Below, piece after piece: positions 1 through 7,101 of a stretch of 64,000 nucleotides of DNA. Positions within the stretch are counted from its first letter, which is position 1; each line of letters opens with the position of its first letter. The position numbers and the translations under genes were made by a program. This DNA comes from Fimbriimonadaceae bacterium. GTDB taxonomy: Bacteria; Armatimonadota; Fimbriimonadia; Fimbriimonadales; Fimbriimonadaceae. The stretch spans positions 1,057,362 to 1,121,361 of the forward strand of contig CP075364.1 of NCBI GenBank assembly GCA_019454105.1. Reading direction: 5' to 3'. The notes under the pieces were generated by a model that saw nothing but the letters and a program-made list of their open reading frames with translations, did no database searches and was not told the DNA's origin.

Positions 1-50
1 GAGACTTCGCTATATTCTTGGCAGCAGTGTCTGTCGTGTCGTTCGTTCAC
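1..50 (-). CDS. DUF1501 family protein, N-terminal fragment (cut by window edge)
   Basis: Only the first 16 codons lie in the window, reading left from a GTG at 50-48. The translated start MNERHDRHCCQEYSEV lines up with the start of the complete DUF1501 protein at 51185-52468 (MNHRSPQDGCTEYGQL), sharing the Cys-x-Glu-Tyr stretch. A GGAGG ribosome site lies at 57-61, six bases upstream. The start sits 11 bases after the DUF1800 stop, as in the second locus (10 bases). By homology the full protein should be a Tat-exported DUF1501 protein; the body is outside the window, so this rests on the short match and the gene order. Confidence 0.7.
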   Translation of the reverse strand, partial: MNERHDRHCCQEYSEV

Positions 51-61
51 TTTTGGCCTCC

Positions 62-1582
62 TCAGTACCATTGGAAGCTAGGCGAGGCCATGGCGAGCGA
101 GACGGCCGCCCTGAGCCTTTCTTGGTCGACGAAGCCCTTGGCAGTGAGGAACGCCAGCAGGGCGTTCTTGTCGCCAGTGGACATCTCGTTGCCGAACAGC
201 CGCGTATTGATCGCATTCATCATGCCGACCGGGGTCTGATTGTTGCGGAAGAGCCTTTCGAACTCGACCGAAACCTCCCAGACAGCGTTGCTCCCCAGCG
301 ACATCACGAAGTCCATCCGAGGGGCCTGGGCTGTGGCCCAGTAGTGGAACTTGTCCGGGAACCCGTCAGGTGGGAACCAGTCGAACGGCCTCATGCCGGC
401 TCTCGGGAGATATCCCCAGAGAAGGCTGTCGAAGTTGTTCACGCTCGCCTTGGTCGATCGAAGGGCGGAGACGATCAAGTGGAAGGGCCGCTTGAACTTC
501 GGGGTGGCCGCCATCAGGTTCTGCGGCGTCAAGATCACCCGCAAGACGGCCTTGATGTCTCCGCGCGTGTTCTTGAAGGCGGTCTGGGCGGCGGTCCAGA
601 CCGAGTCCGGAGCGCCTTCTCCAAGGAACCACCGAATCAGCTTCTTGGTGATGAACCGGGCCGTGTTCGGGTGGTCGGCGAGATAGCGAATGAGCTTCTC
701 GCCCTCGTCCTGGCCGCCCGAGGGAATGTTGAGTGTCATGACCTTCTTGTTGCCAGGCTTGTGGTCGTCTTCCTCGAACTTGAATTTGCCACGGTTCGGG
801 CTTCTGCTGTCCCTTGTCCAAGTCCAGCCGGTCAAGGCGGCGGCGGCCTGGTGGAGGTCGCGTCCTACGTATCCTCCGTCCGAGCCGACCGTGTGAAGCT
901 CATGAAGCTCGCGCGCATAGTTGATGTTGGGGGCCTCGAACGAGTTGTCGTCGTTGTCGAGGAAGGTCAACATCGCAGGCGAGTGGGCCACGCCGCTCAA
1001 CAGATCGTAGAAGTTCCCGAGCGCGTGCTTGCGGATGACGTCCCGCACGAGGGAGATCAGGAGCGTCCCCCCGACAGACTCACCGTTCACGTTGAAGTGG
1101 TCTGTCCAGAACTCGACCATTCGCTGATGGAGCTGGCGCTTCGAGACCATCGCCCGGAACACGGTCGCGGCACGATACTGGTGCAGCGAGATCCAATCCT
1201 CGCCCCTGTCCCACAGTTGAGCGAGCGTCCAAGTGGCCCGGGGGAACCTGGCGATGACCGCCCTGTCGGCCGCCGAATCGTCGATGGTGGCCCAGTTCAG
1301 CTGTCGCTCGAGATAGCCTCGGAAGCCGAGTTGGACTGCGGCGACCGTCTCGACCTCGTCGATTCCCATGGTGATCCTCCGGACCAGCCGGTTGGTGGGG
1401 CTCGTCCAGTTGGCGGCCGCTTCCCAGCCGGGCGGCTTGGCTTGAGCGTTGGCCTCGCGCGGGAGTCCTGCGAGGAGGGCGGCGCCTCCGATCGCGAGGA
1501 GCGCGCGCCTGTTCGGGGCGTTTGAGGCAGCGGTGACGATCTCGTCGGCGACCTCGGCGGCGCGTTCAAAGTGTTCTAGCAT
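62..1582 (-). CDS. DUF1800 domain-containing secreted protein
   Basis: A 506-residue DUF1800 family protein. An N-terminal export signal is visible: twin arginines at residues 25-26, a hydrophobic stretch, and a probable cleavage site near residue 48 (ANAQA). Family-typical stretches include NWTSPTNRLVRRITMGI, FWTDHFNV, NINYARELHELHTVG and the C-terminal ASPSFQWY. The biochemical role of DUF1800 is unknown; these proteins are usually encoded beside DUF1501 proteins and are predicted to be exported. The ATG has an AGAGGTGG ribosome site about six bases upstream. It is a paralogue of 52479-53987 and probably co-transcribed with the DUF1501 gene that runs off the left edge. Confidence 0.9.
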   Translation of the reverse strand: MLEHFERAAEVADEIVTAASNAPNRRALLAIGGAALLAGLPREANAQAKPPGWEAAANWTSPTNRLVRRITMGIDEVETVAAVQLGFRGYLERQLNWATIDDSAADRAVIARFPRATWTLAQLWDRGEDWISLHQYRAATVFRAMVSKRQLHQRMVEFWTDHFNVNGESVGGTLLISLVRDVIRKHALGNFYDLLSGVAHSPAMLTFLDNDDNSFEAPNINYARELHELHTVGSDGGYVGRDLHQAAAALTGWTWTRDSRSPNRGKFKFEEDDHKPGNKKVMTLNIPSGGQDEGEKLIRYLADHPNTARFITKKLIRWFLGEGAPDSVWTAAQTAFKNTRGDIKAVLRVILTPQNLMAATPKFKRPFHLIVSALRSTKASVNNFDSLLWGYLPRAGMRPFDWFPPDGFPDKFHYWATAQAPRMDFVMSLGSNAVWEVSVEFERLFRNNQTPVGMMNAINTRLFGNEMSTGDKNALLAFLTAKGFVDQERLRAAVSLAMASPSFQWY

Positions 1583-1776
1583 GAGTGTCCACCTCTGGAC
1601 CGGGTCACAGTGAACCCGCAGTATCCCCAGGCAGCCCTGTGAGAAAGGTCACATTTGGAAGTTTTCGCCGGTTGGGGTCGGGATTGAGGCTGGGAAATCA
1701 CGGGCAATCACAGGTCGGGAGCAAGGCCCCTCAGGGGCTTTTCCACCCACCCCGGACGAGCAGACCGGCAGGGTTA

Positions 1777-2232
1777 CTATCGATCCCCGGCCAAAAAGAG
1801 AAACTCGCAATCTCCGGTGTCTGAGGTGGTCGCCGCCACGATCTCGGCCATGAAACTCTCCATTTCTTCTTCGTCGCGGACGATCCGGTCAAAGCTCTCC
1901 GTCCCGAAAGGCGCGTATCGCTCCCCGGTCTTGGCGATGATCTTGTCCCCCGCCTTTTTCTTGGCCCTCTCCAACACCTTTCCCAGATCAGGCTCGACGC
2001 CCTCTTGGCTGGAAACCATCTTGACGAGCAAGGTCGTCTTTTCCGGAGCCACGCCCAGGGCGGCCAGTTCCCAATGCCGTCCCTCACCTCTCATCAAACT
2101 CGCAAAGACGGCGGCGCGCTCGCTGTCTTCCAGCGGGCGGCGATGGCGGAACGAGGCGAAGTAGACGACTCCGTCAGCCCGCCAATGCGGCCATCGGCCG
2201 TGCCAAACCTGGAAGTTCTTCCATCGCGCCAC
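1777..2232 (-). CDS. REP-associated tyrosine transposase-like protein lacking the HUH motif
   Basis: A 151-residue protein resembling Y1/RAYT transposases (IS200-like fold). The N-terminus has the VVYFASFRHRRPL strand and the C-terminus has TESFDRIVRDEEEMESFM, a close match to the family's E-x-x-D-x-x-x-R-x-E-E-E stretch. Where active enzymes carry NHVHLLV (the metal-binding HUH pair), this one reads APEKTTLLV with no histidine. The Y-I-x-x-N-P segment after the acidic stretch, in or near which the nucleophilic Tyr should lie, reads AEIVAAT. It is thus probably catalytically dead or domesticated. The GTG start is preceded by a -10 box TAGAAT (2239-2244, minus strand) with a six-base gap. No terminal repeats were seen. 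Confidence 0.65.
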   Translation of the reverse strand: MARWKNFQVWHGRWPHWRADGVVYFASFRHRRPLEDSERAAVFASLMRGEGRHWELAALGVAPEKTTLLVKMVSSQEGVEPDLGKVLERAKKKAGDKIIAKTGERYAPFGTESFDRIVRDEEEMESFMAEIVAATTSDTGDCEFLFLAGDR

Positions 2233-2269
2233 GGCTCGATTCTAGCCCCAGTCAGCTTGGCCGACCATA

Positions 2270-3547
2270 ATGACCGTCGTGCGCCTCGCCGATCAGATCT
2301 GGGGACAAACCGCCGGGGCCTCGCCATACGCCCTTGGCCTGGTGTTCGCTGCCCTCCTTGTTCCGGATCCGATCGGTCGATGGCTCGCGGGCGGGTTGGT
2401 CGCCCTGTCTCTCGTCGGGGTCGCAAGGCTGCTCGTCGAGAAGAGCCGGGCCGACGAGGAAGTGCGCCTCGTCACCACCAGGAGCCGAGTGCTTGAGGTC
2501 GAGCTGGTTCGACAAAAGGACGCTCTCGACGACTTTGCCGAGGGCCTCGACACCTTCGTGTTCTTGATCGACGGGGAGGGGACGGTGCTTTACGCCAACC
2601 GGCTCGCGACGGCTCACTTCGACGCCAGGGACTCTCAAGGTTCGACCCTTCTGGCGGTGACCCTTTCGTCCGACCTCCAAGACCTGATGAGGAAAGCAGT
2701 CGCTTTGGGGGCCCCCGTGATTTCAGAAATCGTTTACAGCCATCCGATCGAGATGGTCGGGCAAACCCAGGTCTGGCCCGAGTCGGCCGAGGAGCCACGT
2801 TACTTCGTCTCGATCCACAACATCACGGACCTGCGCAGGCTCGAACGGGTGCGAAGGGACTTCGTGGCGAACGTGTCGCACGAGCTCAGGACGCCCATGA
2901 CCACGGTGCGGGCCATGGCCGAAACTTTGATCGACGAGGAGACTGAACAAGGAGGCTCGGCCCATCGATACCTCTCTCGGATCGTCAGCGAGGTCGACCG
3001 GCTGACCCGGATCACCGACGATCTCTTGATTCTGAGCCAAGCCGAATCGACCGAGCCTGCCAAGCAACTTGTCGACCTGTCGCAATTGGTCGAGCTGCAC
3101 GCCGAGACGTTCAAACCGAGCGCCGACGCCAAGTCATTGAGGCTCTTGACGGACATCGAGCCAGGGATCCAAGCGGTCTGCAACGAGGCGCAGATCAACC
3201 AGGTGTTGACGAACTTGATCGACAACGCGATCAACTACACCCAATCCGGGCATGTGACCGTCAGGCTCGCGACGATCGAAGAGGGCGCCTTGATCGAGGT
3301 CGAGGACACGGGGGTGGGGATCTCGAGCGAGAACACCGCCCGGATCTTCGAGAGGTTCTATCGGGTCGACCGAGGGCGGTCTCGCCAAACCGGAGGAACG
3401 GGTCTTGGGCTCAGCATCGTCCGCCACATCGTCGAGGCCCATGGGGGGAAAGTCTCGGTGGAGAGCCAGTTGAACCAGGGCAGCTGCTTCCGGGTGGTCC
3501 TTCCCTGCCGGCTTAATGAGGCGGAGTCCACAGAACCGGCGCGCTGA
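2270..3547 (+). CDS. PhoR-type sensor histidine kinase (orphan)
   Basis: A membrane-bound two-component sensor kinase, about 425 residues. Two hydrophobic segments lie near residues 17-55, then a coiled linker and a PAS-like region (about 90-185, FVFLIDGEGTVLYANRLA). The HisKA domain carries phospho-acceptor His204 in NVSHELRTP. The HATPase domain has N (NLIDNAINYT), G1 (DTGVGIS), F (FERFYRVD) and G2 (GTGLGLS) boxes. The domain order is that of PhoR/WalK-type kinases. No response regulator gene is adjacent, so its partner is unknown. The ATG at 2270 lies within a CATAAT -10 box (2266-2271); an in-frame GTG at 2279, seven bases beyond, is a credible leaderless start. The 3' end overlaps the converging GHL10 gene by 35 bases. 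Confidence 0.9.
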   Translation: MTVVRLADQIWGQTAGASPYALGLVFAALLVPDPIGRWLAGGLVALSLVGVARLLVEKSRADEEVRLVTTRSRVLEVELVRQKDALDDFAEGLDTFVFLIDGEGTVLYANRLATAHFDARDSQGSTLLAVTLSSDLQDLMRKAVALGAPVISEIVYSHPIEMVGQTQVWPESAEEPRYFVSIHNITDLRRLERVRRDFVANVSHELRTPMTTVRAMAETLIDEETEQGGSAHRYLSRIVSEVDRLTRITDDLLILSQAESTEPAKQLVDLSQLVELHAETFKPSADAKSLRLLTDIEPGIQAVCNEAQINQVLTNLIDNAINYTQSGHVTVRLATIEEGALIEVEDTGVGISSENTARIFERFYRVDRGRSRQTGGTGLGLSIVRHIVEAHGGKVSVESQLNQGSCFRVVLPCRLNEAESTEPAR

Positions 3548-4925
3548 CGGCCCCACCGAACCCAAGCGCCCTGATCGCGACCTGCTTCGCTTCCGTCTTG
3601 ATCGGCCCAGGAGTTCGGAACCGCCACGGCCCCCACCCCTTACCTACCCTCTCGGCGACCAGATAGCCCTTGACAGGCTCCTCTGAGACCGGAGCCCCGT
3701 TGACGACCTTGGGCGGCCTCGGAGACGAGATCCTCTTGGGAGGACCCGGCCAGGCTGGGCTCGCTACAAGGCGGGGCCGGATGCCGCCCCAGTCGTCCCG
3801 GACGGCCTTGGCGGAAAAGTGGGCGTGGCCCTCGGCCCCCAGTTTTGCCGTCATCTCGATCTGGCCCACGATCTCAGCGACGGGCCAACCCTTTCCTTGA
3901 GGACCGATTTGGCTGGTAAAGAGCCCAGCGACCAACTGACGGTCGTGCTTGTTCTCTCCGATCCACCACTGGAGGAGCTTGCCGAACGGCTGGCCGGTGC
4001 TGGACCGTTTCCAATAAAGCTGGGGCACGAAATAGTCGCACCAGCCCTCTCGCAGCCACTTGCGCGAGTCGGCGGCAAGGTCGACAAAGGGATCGATCCC
4101 AGCTTTGATTCCGGCTGGCACGTTGGGCCGGTAGATCCCAAAAGGACTGATCCCAAACTTGGCCCAAGGTCGCGACTTCTTGACCAATTCGTAGAGATCT
4201 TTCACGAACTGGTCCACATTGGCCCTCCGCCAAGCTTCCCGGCCCAGGTTGCCTCCCGACCGACGATACTCGCCGTAGCTCCGGTCGTCGTCGAACCTTG
4301 CGTCTTTCACCGGATAGGGATAGAAGTAGTCGTCGATATGGACGCCGTCAAGCGGGTAGCGGGCGAGAAGGTCGCGGACGACCGCCAGGGCCTCGGCCCT
4401 GGACTCAGGGGCGCCAGGATCTGCCCATTTGTAACGGCCAAAGGTGACGACTCGCTCCGGGGCCTTCCCTGTGACGTGGTCAGCCGAGGTCGGGCCCCTT
4501 TGGGCCGGGTGCAACGCGCGGAATGGATTGATCCACGCATGCAGCTCGATCCCGCGAGCATGGCAAAGGGCTAAGGCGACTTGGAGCGGGTCCCAGCCGA
4601 TCGGCTTCCCTTGCTCACCGGTCAGGAACCAACTGCTGGGTTCCAGGCTCGAAGGATAGACGGCGTCATAAGACGGTCGGACCTGAAAGATCAGGACGTT
4701 GATTCCGGCCCGATGGAGCCTGTCCACCGTACGCTCCAGCTCTTCACGCTGCTGTTCTTCAGAGAGCCCGGGCCGAGACGGCCAATCGATGTTGTCCACC
4801 GTTGCGACCCAGGCGGCCCGGATCTCACGCGGAACGGGCGGTAGGTCGGACGTCACAGACGACGAGGCCATGGCCAGAAAGAGCCCCCACACACAAGGCA
4901 CACTACCCAAAGAACCATGGATCAT
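3513..4925 (-). CDS. GHL10-type (DUF187) glycosyl hydrolase-like secreted protein
   Basis: A protein of up to 470 residues with a TIM-barrel domain of the glycosyl-hydrolase-like 10 family, formerly DUF187. Family-type segments are EIRAAWVATVDNIDWPS near the N-terminus, NVLIFQVRPSYDAVYPS, LHAWINPFRA, PLDGVHIDDYFYPYP and CDYFVPQLYW. These proteins are predicted to act on cell-envelope or extracellular polysaccharide; the substrate is not evident. The C-terminal 80 residues look like a proline-rich linker followed by a small beta domain. A hydrophobic export signal is at the N-terminus. The ATG at 4925 overlaps the divergent gene by nine bases; a GTG at 4892, seven bases after a TAGTGT -10 box, would avoid that and still leave a signal segment. 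Confidence 0.85.
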   Translation of the reverse strand: MIHGSLGSVPCVWGLFLAMASSSVTSDLPPVPREIRAAWVATVDNIDWPSRPGLSEEQQREELERTVDRLHRAGINVLIFQVRPSYDAVYPSSLEPSSWFLTGEQGKPIGWDPLQVALALCHARGIELHAWINPFRALHPAQRGPTSADHVTGKAPERVVTFGRYKWADPGAPESRAEALAVVRDLLARYPLDGVHIDDYFYPYPVKDARFDDDRSYGEYRRSGGNLGREAWRRANVDQFVKDLYELVKKSRPWAKFGISPFGIYRPNVPAGIKAGIDPFVDLAADSRKWLREGWCDYFVPQLYWKRSSTGQPFGKLLQWWIGENKHDRQLVAGLFTSQIGPQGKGWPVAEIVGQIEMTAKLGAEGHAHFSAKAVRDDWGGIRPRLVASPAWPGPPKRISSPRPPKVVNGAPVSEEPVKGYLVAERVGKGWGPWRFRTPGPIKTEAKQVAIRALGFGGAVSAPVLWTPPH

Positions 4926-5438
4926 ATCCGGGCCGCTTCGGCCTCACTACAAGCGTCCGGGATCGTCCTTTCCGTCGGACTAGAGCTGGACTCCTTCGTC
5001 CTGTCGCTCGGAGCCCTGAAGGTCGACTTCAAGCCCTTGGGCTTTTCTCATGATCAGCCCGGAGAGTTTCAGGCTGTGGTCGGTTATGGGCGTCTCGCCG
5101 CTTTCATCGAGTCGAAGGCCAAAGGGGCGGTGCGCGACGTGACCGTCGTCCCTCAGGGTGAGACGCTTGAGATCCAAGCGACGGCCAAAGTGGTCTTTGA
5201 GGTCAAAGTCACCATTTCGTGCCGATTGCGCGTCGAATCGGACAAGAAGCTTTTCGTCGACCTTGTGGACGTCAGCCTTCCAATCGCTAGGGGAATCGTT
5301 CAATCAGAGCTCGACAAGGCCAACCCAGTGCTTGACGCCTCGGACTGGCCCGTCGACGTCTCGATCCAGATGGTCGAATTGGCAGAAGAGGGCGTCGTCT
5401 TAAGTGGGCAAGCAGCTTGGCGTGGTCAGACCTTGTAA
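4917..5438 (+). CDS. DUF2993 (LmeA-like) family protein
   Basis: A 173-residue protein with the general pattern of DUF2993/LmeA: alternating beta strands, a GxVRDVTVVP-type strand, a conserved-looking central KLFVDLVDVSLP strand, and a C-terminal strand EEGVVLSGQAAWRG that ends the domain. LmeA-type proteins bind phospholipid or lipoglycan in the periplasm. This copy has only a weak N-terminal hydrophobic stretch, so export is uncertain. The ATG lies nine bases inside the 5' end of the divergent GHL10 gene, so one of the two annotated starts is probably too long. The 3' end overlaps galE by 13 bases, convergent. The family assignment is from pattern only. Confidence 0.6.
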   Translation: MDHIRAASASLQASGIVLSVGLELDSFVLSLGALKVDFKPLGFSHDQPGEFQAVVGYGRLAAFIESKAKGAVRDVTVVPQGETLEIQATAKVVFEVKVTISCRLRVESDKKLFVDLVDVSLPIARGIVQSELDKANPVLDASDWPVDVSIQMVELAEEGVVLSGQAAWRGQTL

Positions 5439-6406
5439 CCGTCTGGACGCGACTTGAACCAGGCAAACGCGTGCTCGATCATCGGCTCGAGCTTTGGGTA
5501 TTGAGGCCGCCAGCCAAGTCGCTCTTTGGCCCGGTCGCTGGAGGCCACCAGGGTGGCCGAGTCGCCCGGGCGGCGCGGCGCGACCTCGGCCCCGACCTTC
5601 AGCCCGGTCACCCTTTCAACGGCGGCGACCACCTCTTTGACAGTGAAGCCTTGTCCGTTTCCGAGATTGCAGACCAGGCTTTCGCCCCCTGACCTCAAGT
5701 GGCCGACGGCGCCCAAATGGGCGTCCGCAAGATCGCAGACGTGGACGTAGTCTCGGACGCACGTTCCGTCGCGGGTCGGGTAGTCGTCCCCGAAGACTCT
5801 GAACTCGGCCCGGCCTAGGGCCTTGAGCAGCACCCTCGGGATCAAATGAGTCTCGGGCGAGTGATCCTCTCCAAGCTCACCCTCGGGATCGGCGCCGGCT
5901 GCGTTGAAGTACCGGAGGCGGACGCTGCGTAGCCCATACGCTTCGTCATAAGACTCCAGCATCCGCTCGACCGCCAGCTTGGTCTCACCATAAGGGTTGG
6001 TCGGGACGGTGGGGTGGTCTTCGTCCATCGGAGTCCTTACCGGCTCGCCATAGACCGCGGCGGTGGAACTGAAGACGAACTGCTGAACCCCTGCCTCGCG
6101 GGCCACTTCGAGCAAGTTGAAGGTACCGACGACGTTGTTCTGCCAAAAGGCCGCTGGCTCTTGGACACTCTCGCCGACCTCGATGTAGGCGGCGAAGTGG
6201 AGGACGACGTCTATGTCCCGACGGGCGAACGCGGCTCGGAGCGAGTGGGGGTCGCGCAGGTCGGCCTTCACGAGCGACGCGCCCCTCAGGGCCGCTTCAT
6301 GGCCGCGCTCCAAGTTGTCCAGCACCACGAAACGCTCTCCTGCCTGCTCCAAGCGCTTCACCATGTGAGAGCCGATATAACCGGCTCCGCCCGCCACCAA
6401 GATCAT
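5426..6406 (-). CDS. galE: UDP-glucose 4-epimerase
   Basis: A 326-residue extended short-chain dehydrogenase, the usual length for GalE. The NAD-binding motif GGAGYIGSH is at residues 6-14. The catalytic Tyr-x-x-x-Lys is YGETK in the stretch NPYGETKLAVERML, with the partner Ser/Thr in SSTAAVYGEP. The GalE-specific segments DYPTRDGTCVRDYVHV and LGNGQGFTVKEV are present. It interconverts UDP-glucose and UDP-galactose for envelope polysaccharide synthesis. The -10 box TAGTCT (6416-6421 on the minus strand) ends nine bases before the ATG, so a leaderless message is likely. Confidence 0.96.
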   Translation of the reverse strand: MILVAGGAGYIGSHMVKRLEQAGERFVVLDNLERGHEAALRGASLVKADLRDPHSLRAAFARRDIDVVLHFAAYIEVGESVQEPAAFWQNNVVGTFNLLEVAREAGVQQFVFSSTAAVYGEPVRTPMDEDHPTVPTNPYGETKLAVERMLESYDEAYGLRSVRLRYFNAAGADPEGELGEDHSPETHLIPRVLLKALGRAEFRVFGDDYPTRDGTCVRDYVHVCDLADAHLGAVGHLRSGGESLVCNLGNGQGFTVKEVVAAVERVTGLKVGAEVAPRRPGDSATLVASSDRAKERLGWRPQYPKLEPMIEHAFAWFKSRPDGYKV

Positions 6407-6469
6407 GAGCGGAGGAGACTACCGGCTCTTGGCCACAAGGCACGGGGACGGTATCCTGCTCGGGCGAAT

Positions 6470-6555
6470 GGGCGAGTGGCGGAACTGGTAGACGCCCTGG
6501 ATTTAGGTTCCAGTGTCCACAAGACGTAAGGGTTCGAGTCCCTTCTCGCCCACCA
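6470..6555 (+). tRNA. tRNA-Leu (anticodon TAG)
   Basis: An 86-base class II tRNA with encoded CCA. The acceptor stem GGGCGAG (6470-6476) pairs with CTCGCCC (6545-6551), followed by discriminator A and CCA at 6553-6555. The anticodon stem CTGGA/TCCAG encloses the loop TTTAGGT, giving anticodon TAG, which reads CUN leucine codons. The long variable arm and the GGTTCGAGTCC T-arm are typical of tRNA-Leu. A TATCCT box lies about 13 bases upstream. Confidence 0.97.
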
Positions 6556-6562
6556 GACTATT

Positions 6563-6576
6563 TACCCGGTAGGGTA
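6563..6576 (+). promoter_or_regulatory. Probable CsoR operator overlapping the csoR -10 box
   Basis: Perfect inverted repeat TACCC-GGTA-GGGTA, the kind of GC-rich pseudo-palindrome bound by CsoR-family repressors. Its right arm runs into the -10 box TATAGT (6575-6580), which ends six bases before the csoR ATG. Binding would therefore block the promoter of the copper operon (autoregulation). A looser repeat ATAC-N8-GTAT at 6877-6892 covers the copZ ribosome site. Confidence 0.7.
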
Positions 6577-6586
6577 TAGTCGGCAG

Positions 6587-6874
6587 ATGACCGACGAGCG
6601 AGGTTCCCTTGACCGACGGCTCGCCCGGATCGAAGGGCAAGTCCGAGGGGTGAGAAGGCTCTTGGCAGAAGGAGCCTATTGCTGCGACGTTCTCAATCAG
6701 ATGAACGCGGTCAGCGCCGCTTTGAACCAAGCCAAGGCAAGCTTGGCCGTGAGCCACATCAGGAACTGCGTTGACGGGCACGAGACGGAGTCGGCCCACC
6801 CGTCGGCTCGGGAGATGTCGAAGGAAGAGGTCCTTGACGAACTTTCGGAAGTCCTCCAACGTCTCGTGCGGTGA
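6587..6874 (+). CDS. csoR: CsoR-family copper-sensing transcriptional repressor
   Basis: A 95-residue all-helical CsoR/RcnR-family repressor. The Cu(I) ligand set Cys-His-Cys is present as Cys32, His57 and Cys61, with the 25- and 4-residue spacing of known CsoR proteins. This favours copper over the nickel- or formaldehyde-sensing paralogues. The N-terminal RRLARIEGQVRGVRRLL helix is family-typical. It heads the operon csoR-copZ-copA and likely represses it until copper binds. The promoter -10 TATAGT ends six bases before the ATG, so the message should be leaderless, and the operator overlaps it. Confidence 0.93.
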   Translation: MTDERGSLDRRLARIEGQVRGVRRLLAEGAYCCDVLNQMNAVSAALNQAKASLAVSHIRNCVDGHETESAHPSAREMSKEEVLDELSEVLQRLVR

Positions 6875-6894
6875 CCATACACTACGGAGTATCC

Positions 6895-7101
6895 ATGAAG
6901 ATGAAACTGACCATCGACGGAATGCACTGCCAGAAGTGCGCGGATCATGTCCAGAAGGCGTTGGAGTCCCTGGAAGGCGTCACCTCTGCCCGGGTGAATC
7001 TGGAACACAGAACGGCATGGGTCGAGACCGAAGCCGGATCAGCGCCCGACTTCGCATCGGCCCTTGACGACGAGGGCTACCAGCTTGTCGCAGAGGAATG
7101 A
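6895..7101 (+). CDS. copZ: Copper chaperone (heavy-metal-associated domain)
   Basis: A 68-residue single HMA domain: [17 protein letters not shown] at the N-terminus supplies the two Cu(I)-binding cysteines, followed by the beta-alpha-beta-beta-alpha-beta pattern. It should carry Cu(I) to the CopA ATPase encoded next. The start chosen is ATG 6895 with GGAG at 6886-6889; an upstream GTG at 6871 overlaps the csoR stop but adds residues outside the domain. The stop overlaps the copA ATG in an ATGA, so translation is probably coupled. Confidence 0.9.
   Translation: MKMKLTIDGMHCQKCADHVQKALESLEGVTSARVNLEHRTAWVETEAGSAPDFASALDDEGYQLVAEE

Noticed and set aside
53-1525. 490-codon open frame opposite the DUF1800 gene
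   Set aside because: Arg/Gly/Val-rich translation with no domain, exactly antisense to a recognised protein; a by-product of high third-position G+C.
1777-2232. Active IS200-type insertion sequence
   Set aside because: No HUH motif, no subterminal hairpins, no TnpB neighbour and no flanking target sequence were found; kept as a transposase-like, probably domesticated, gene.
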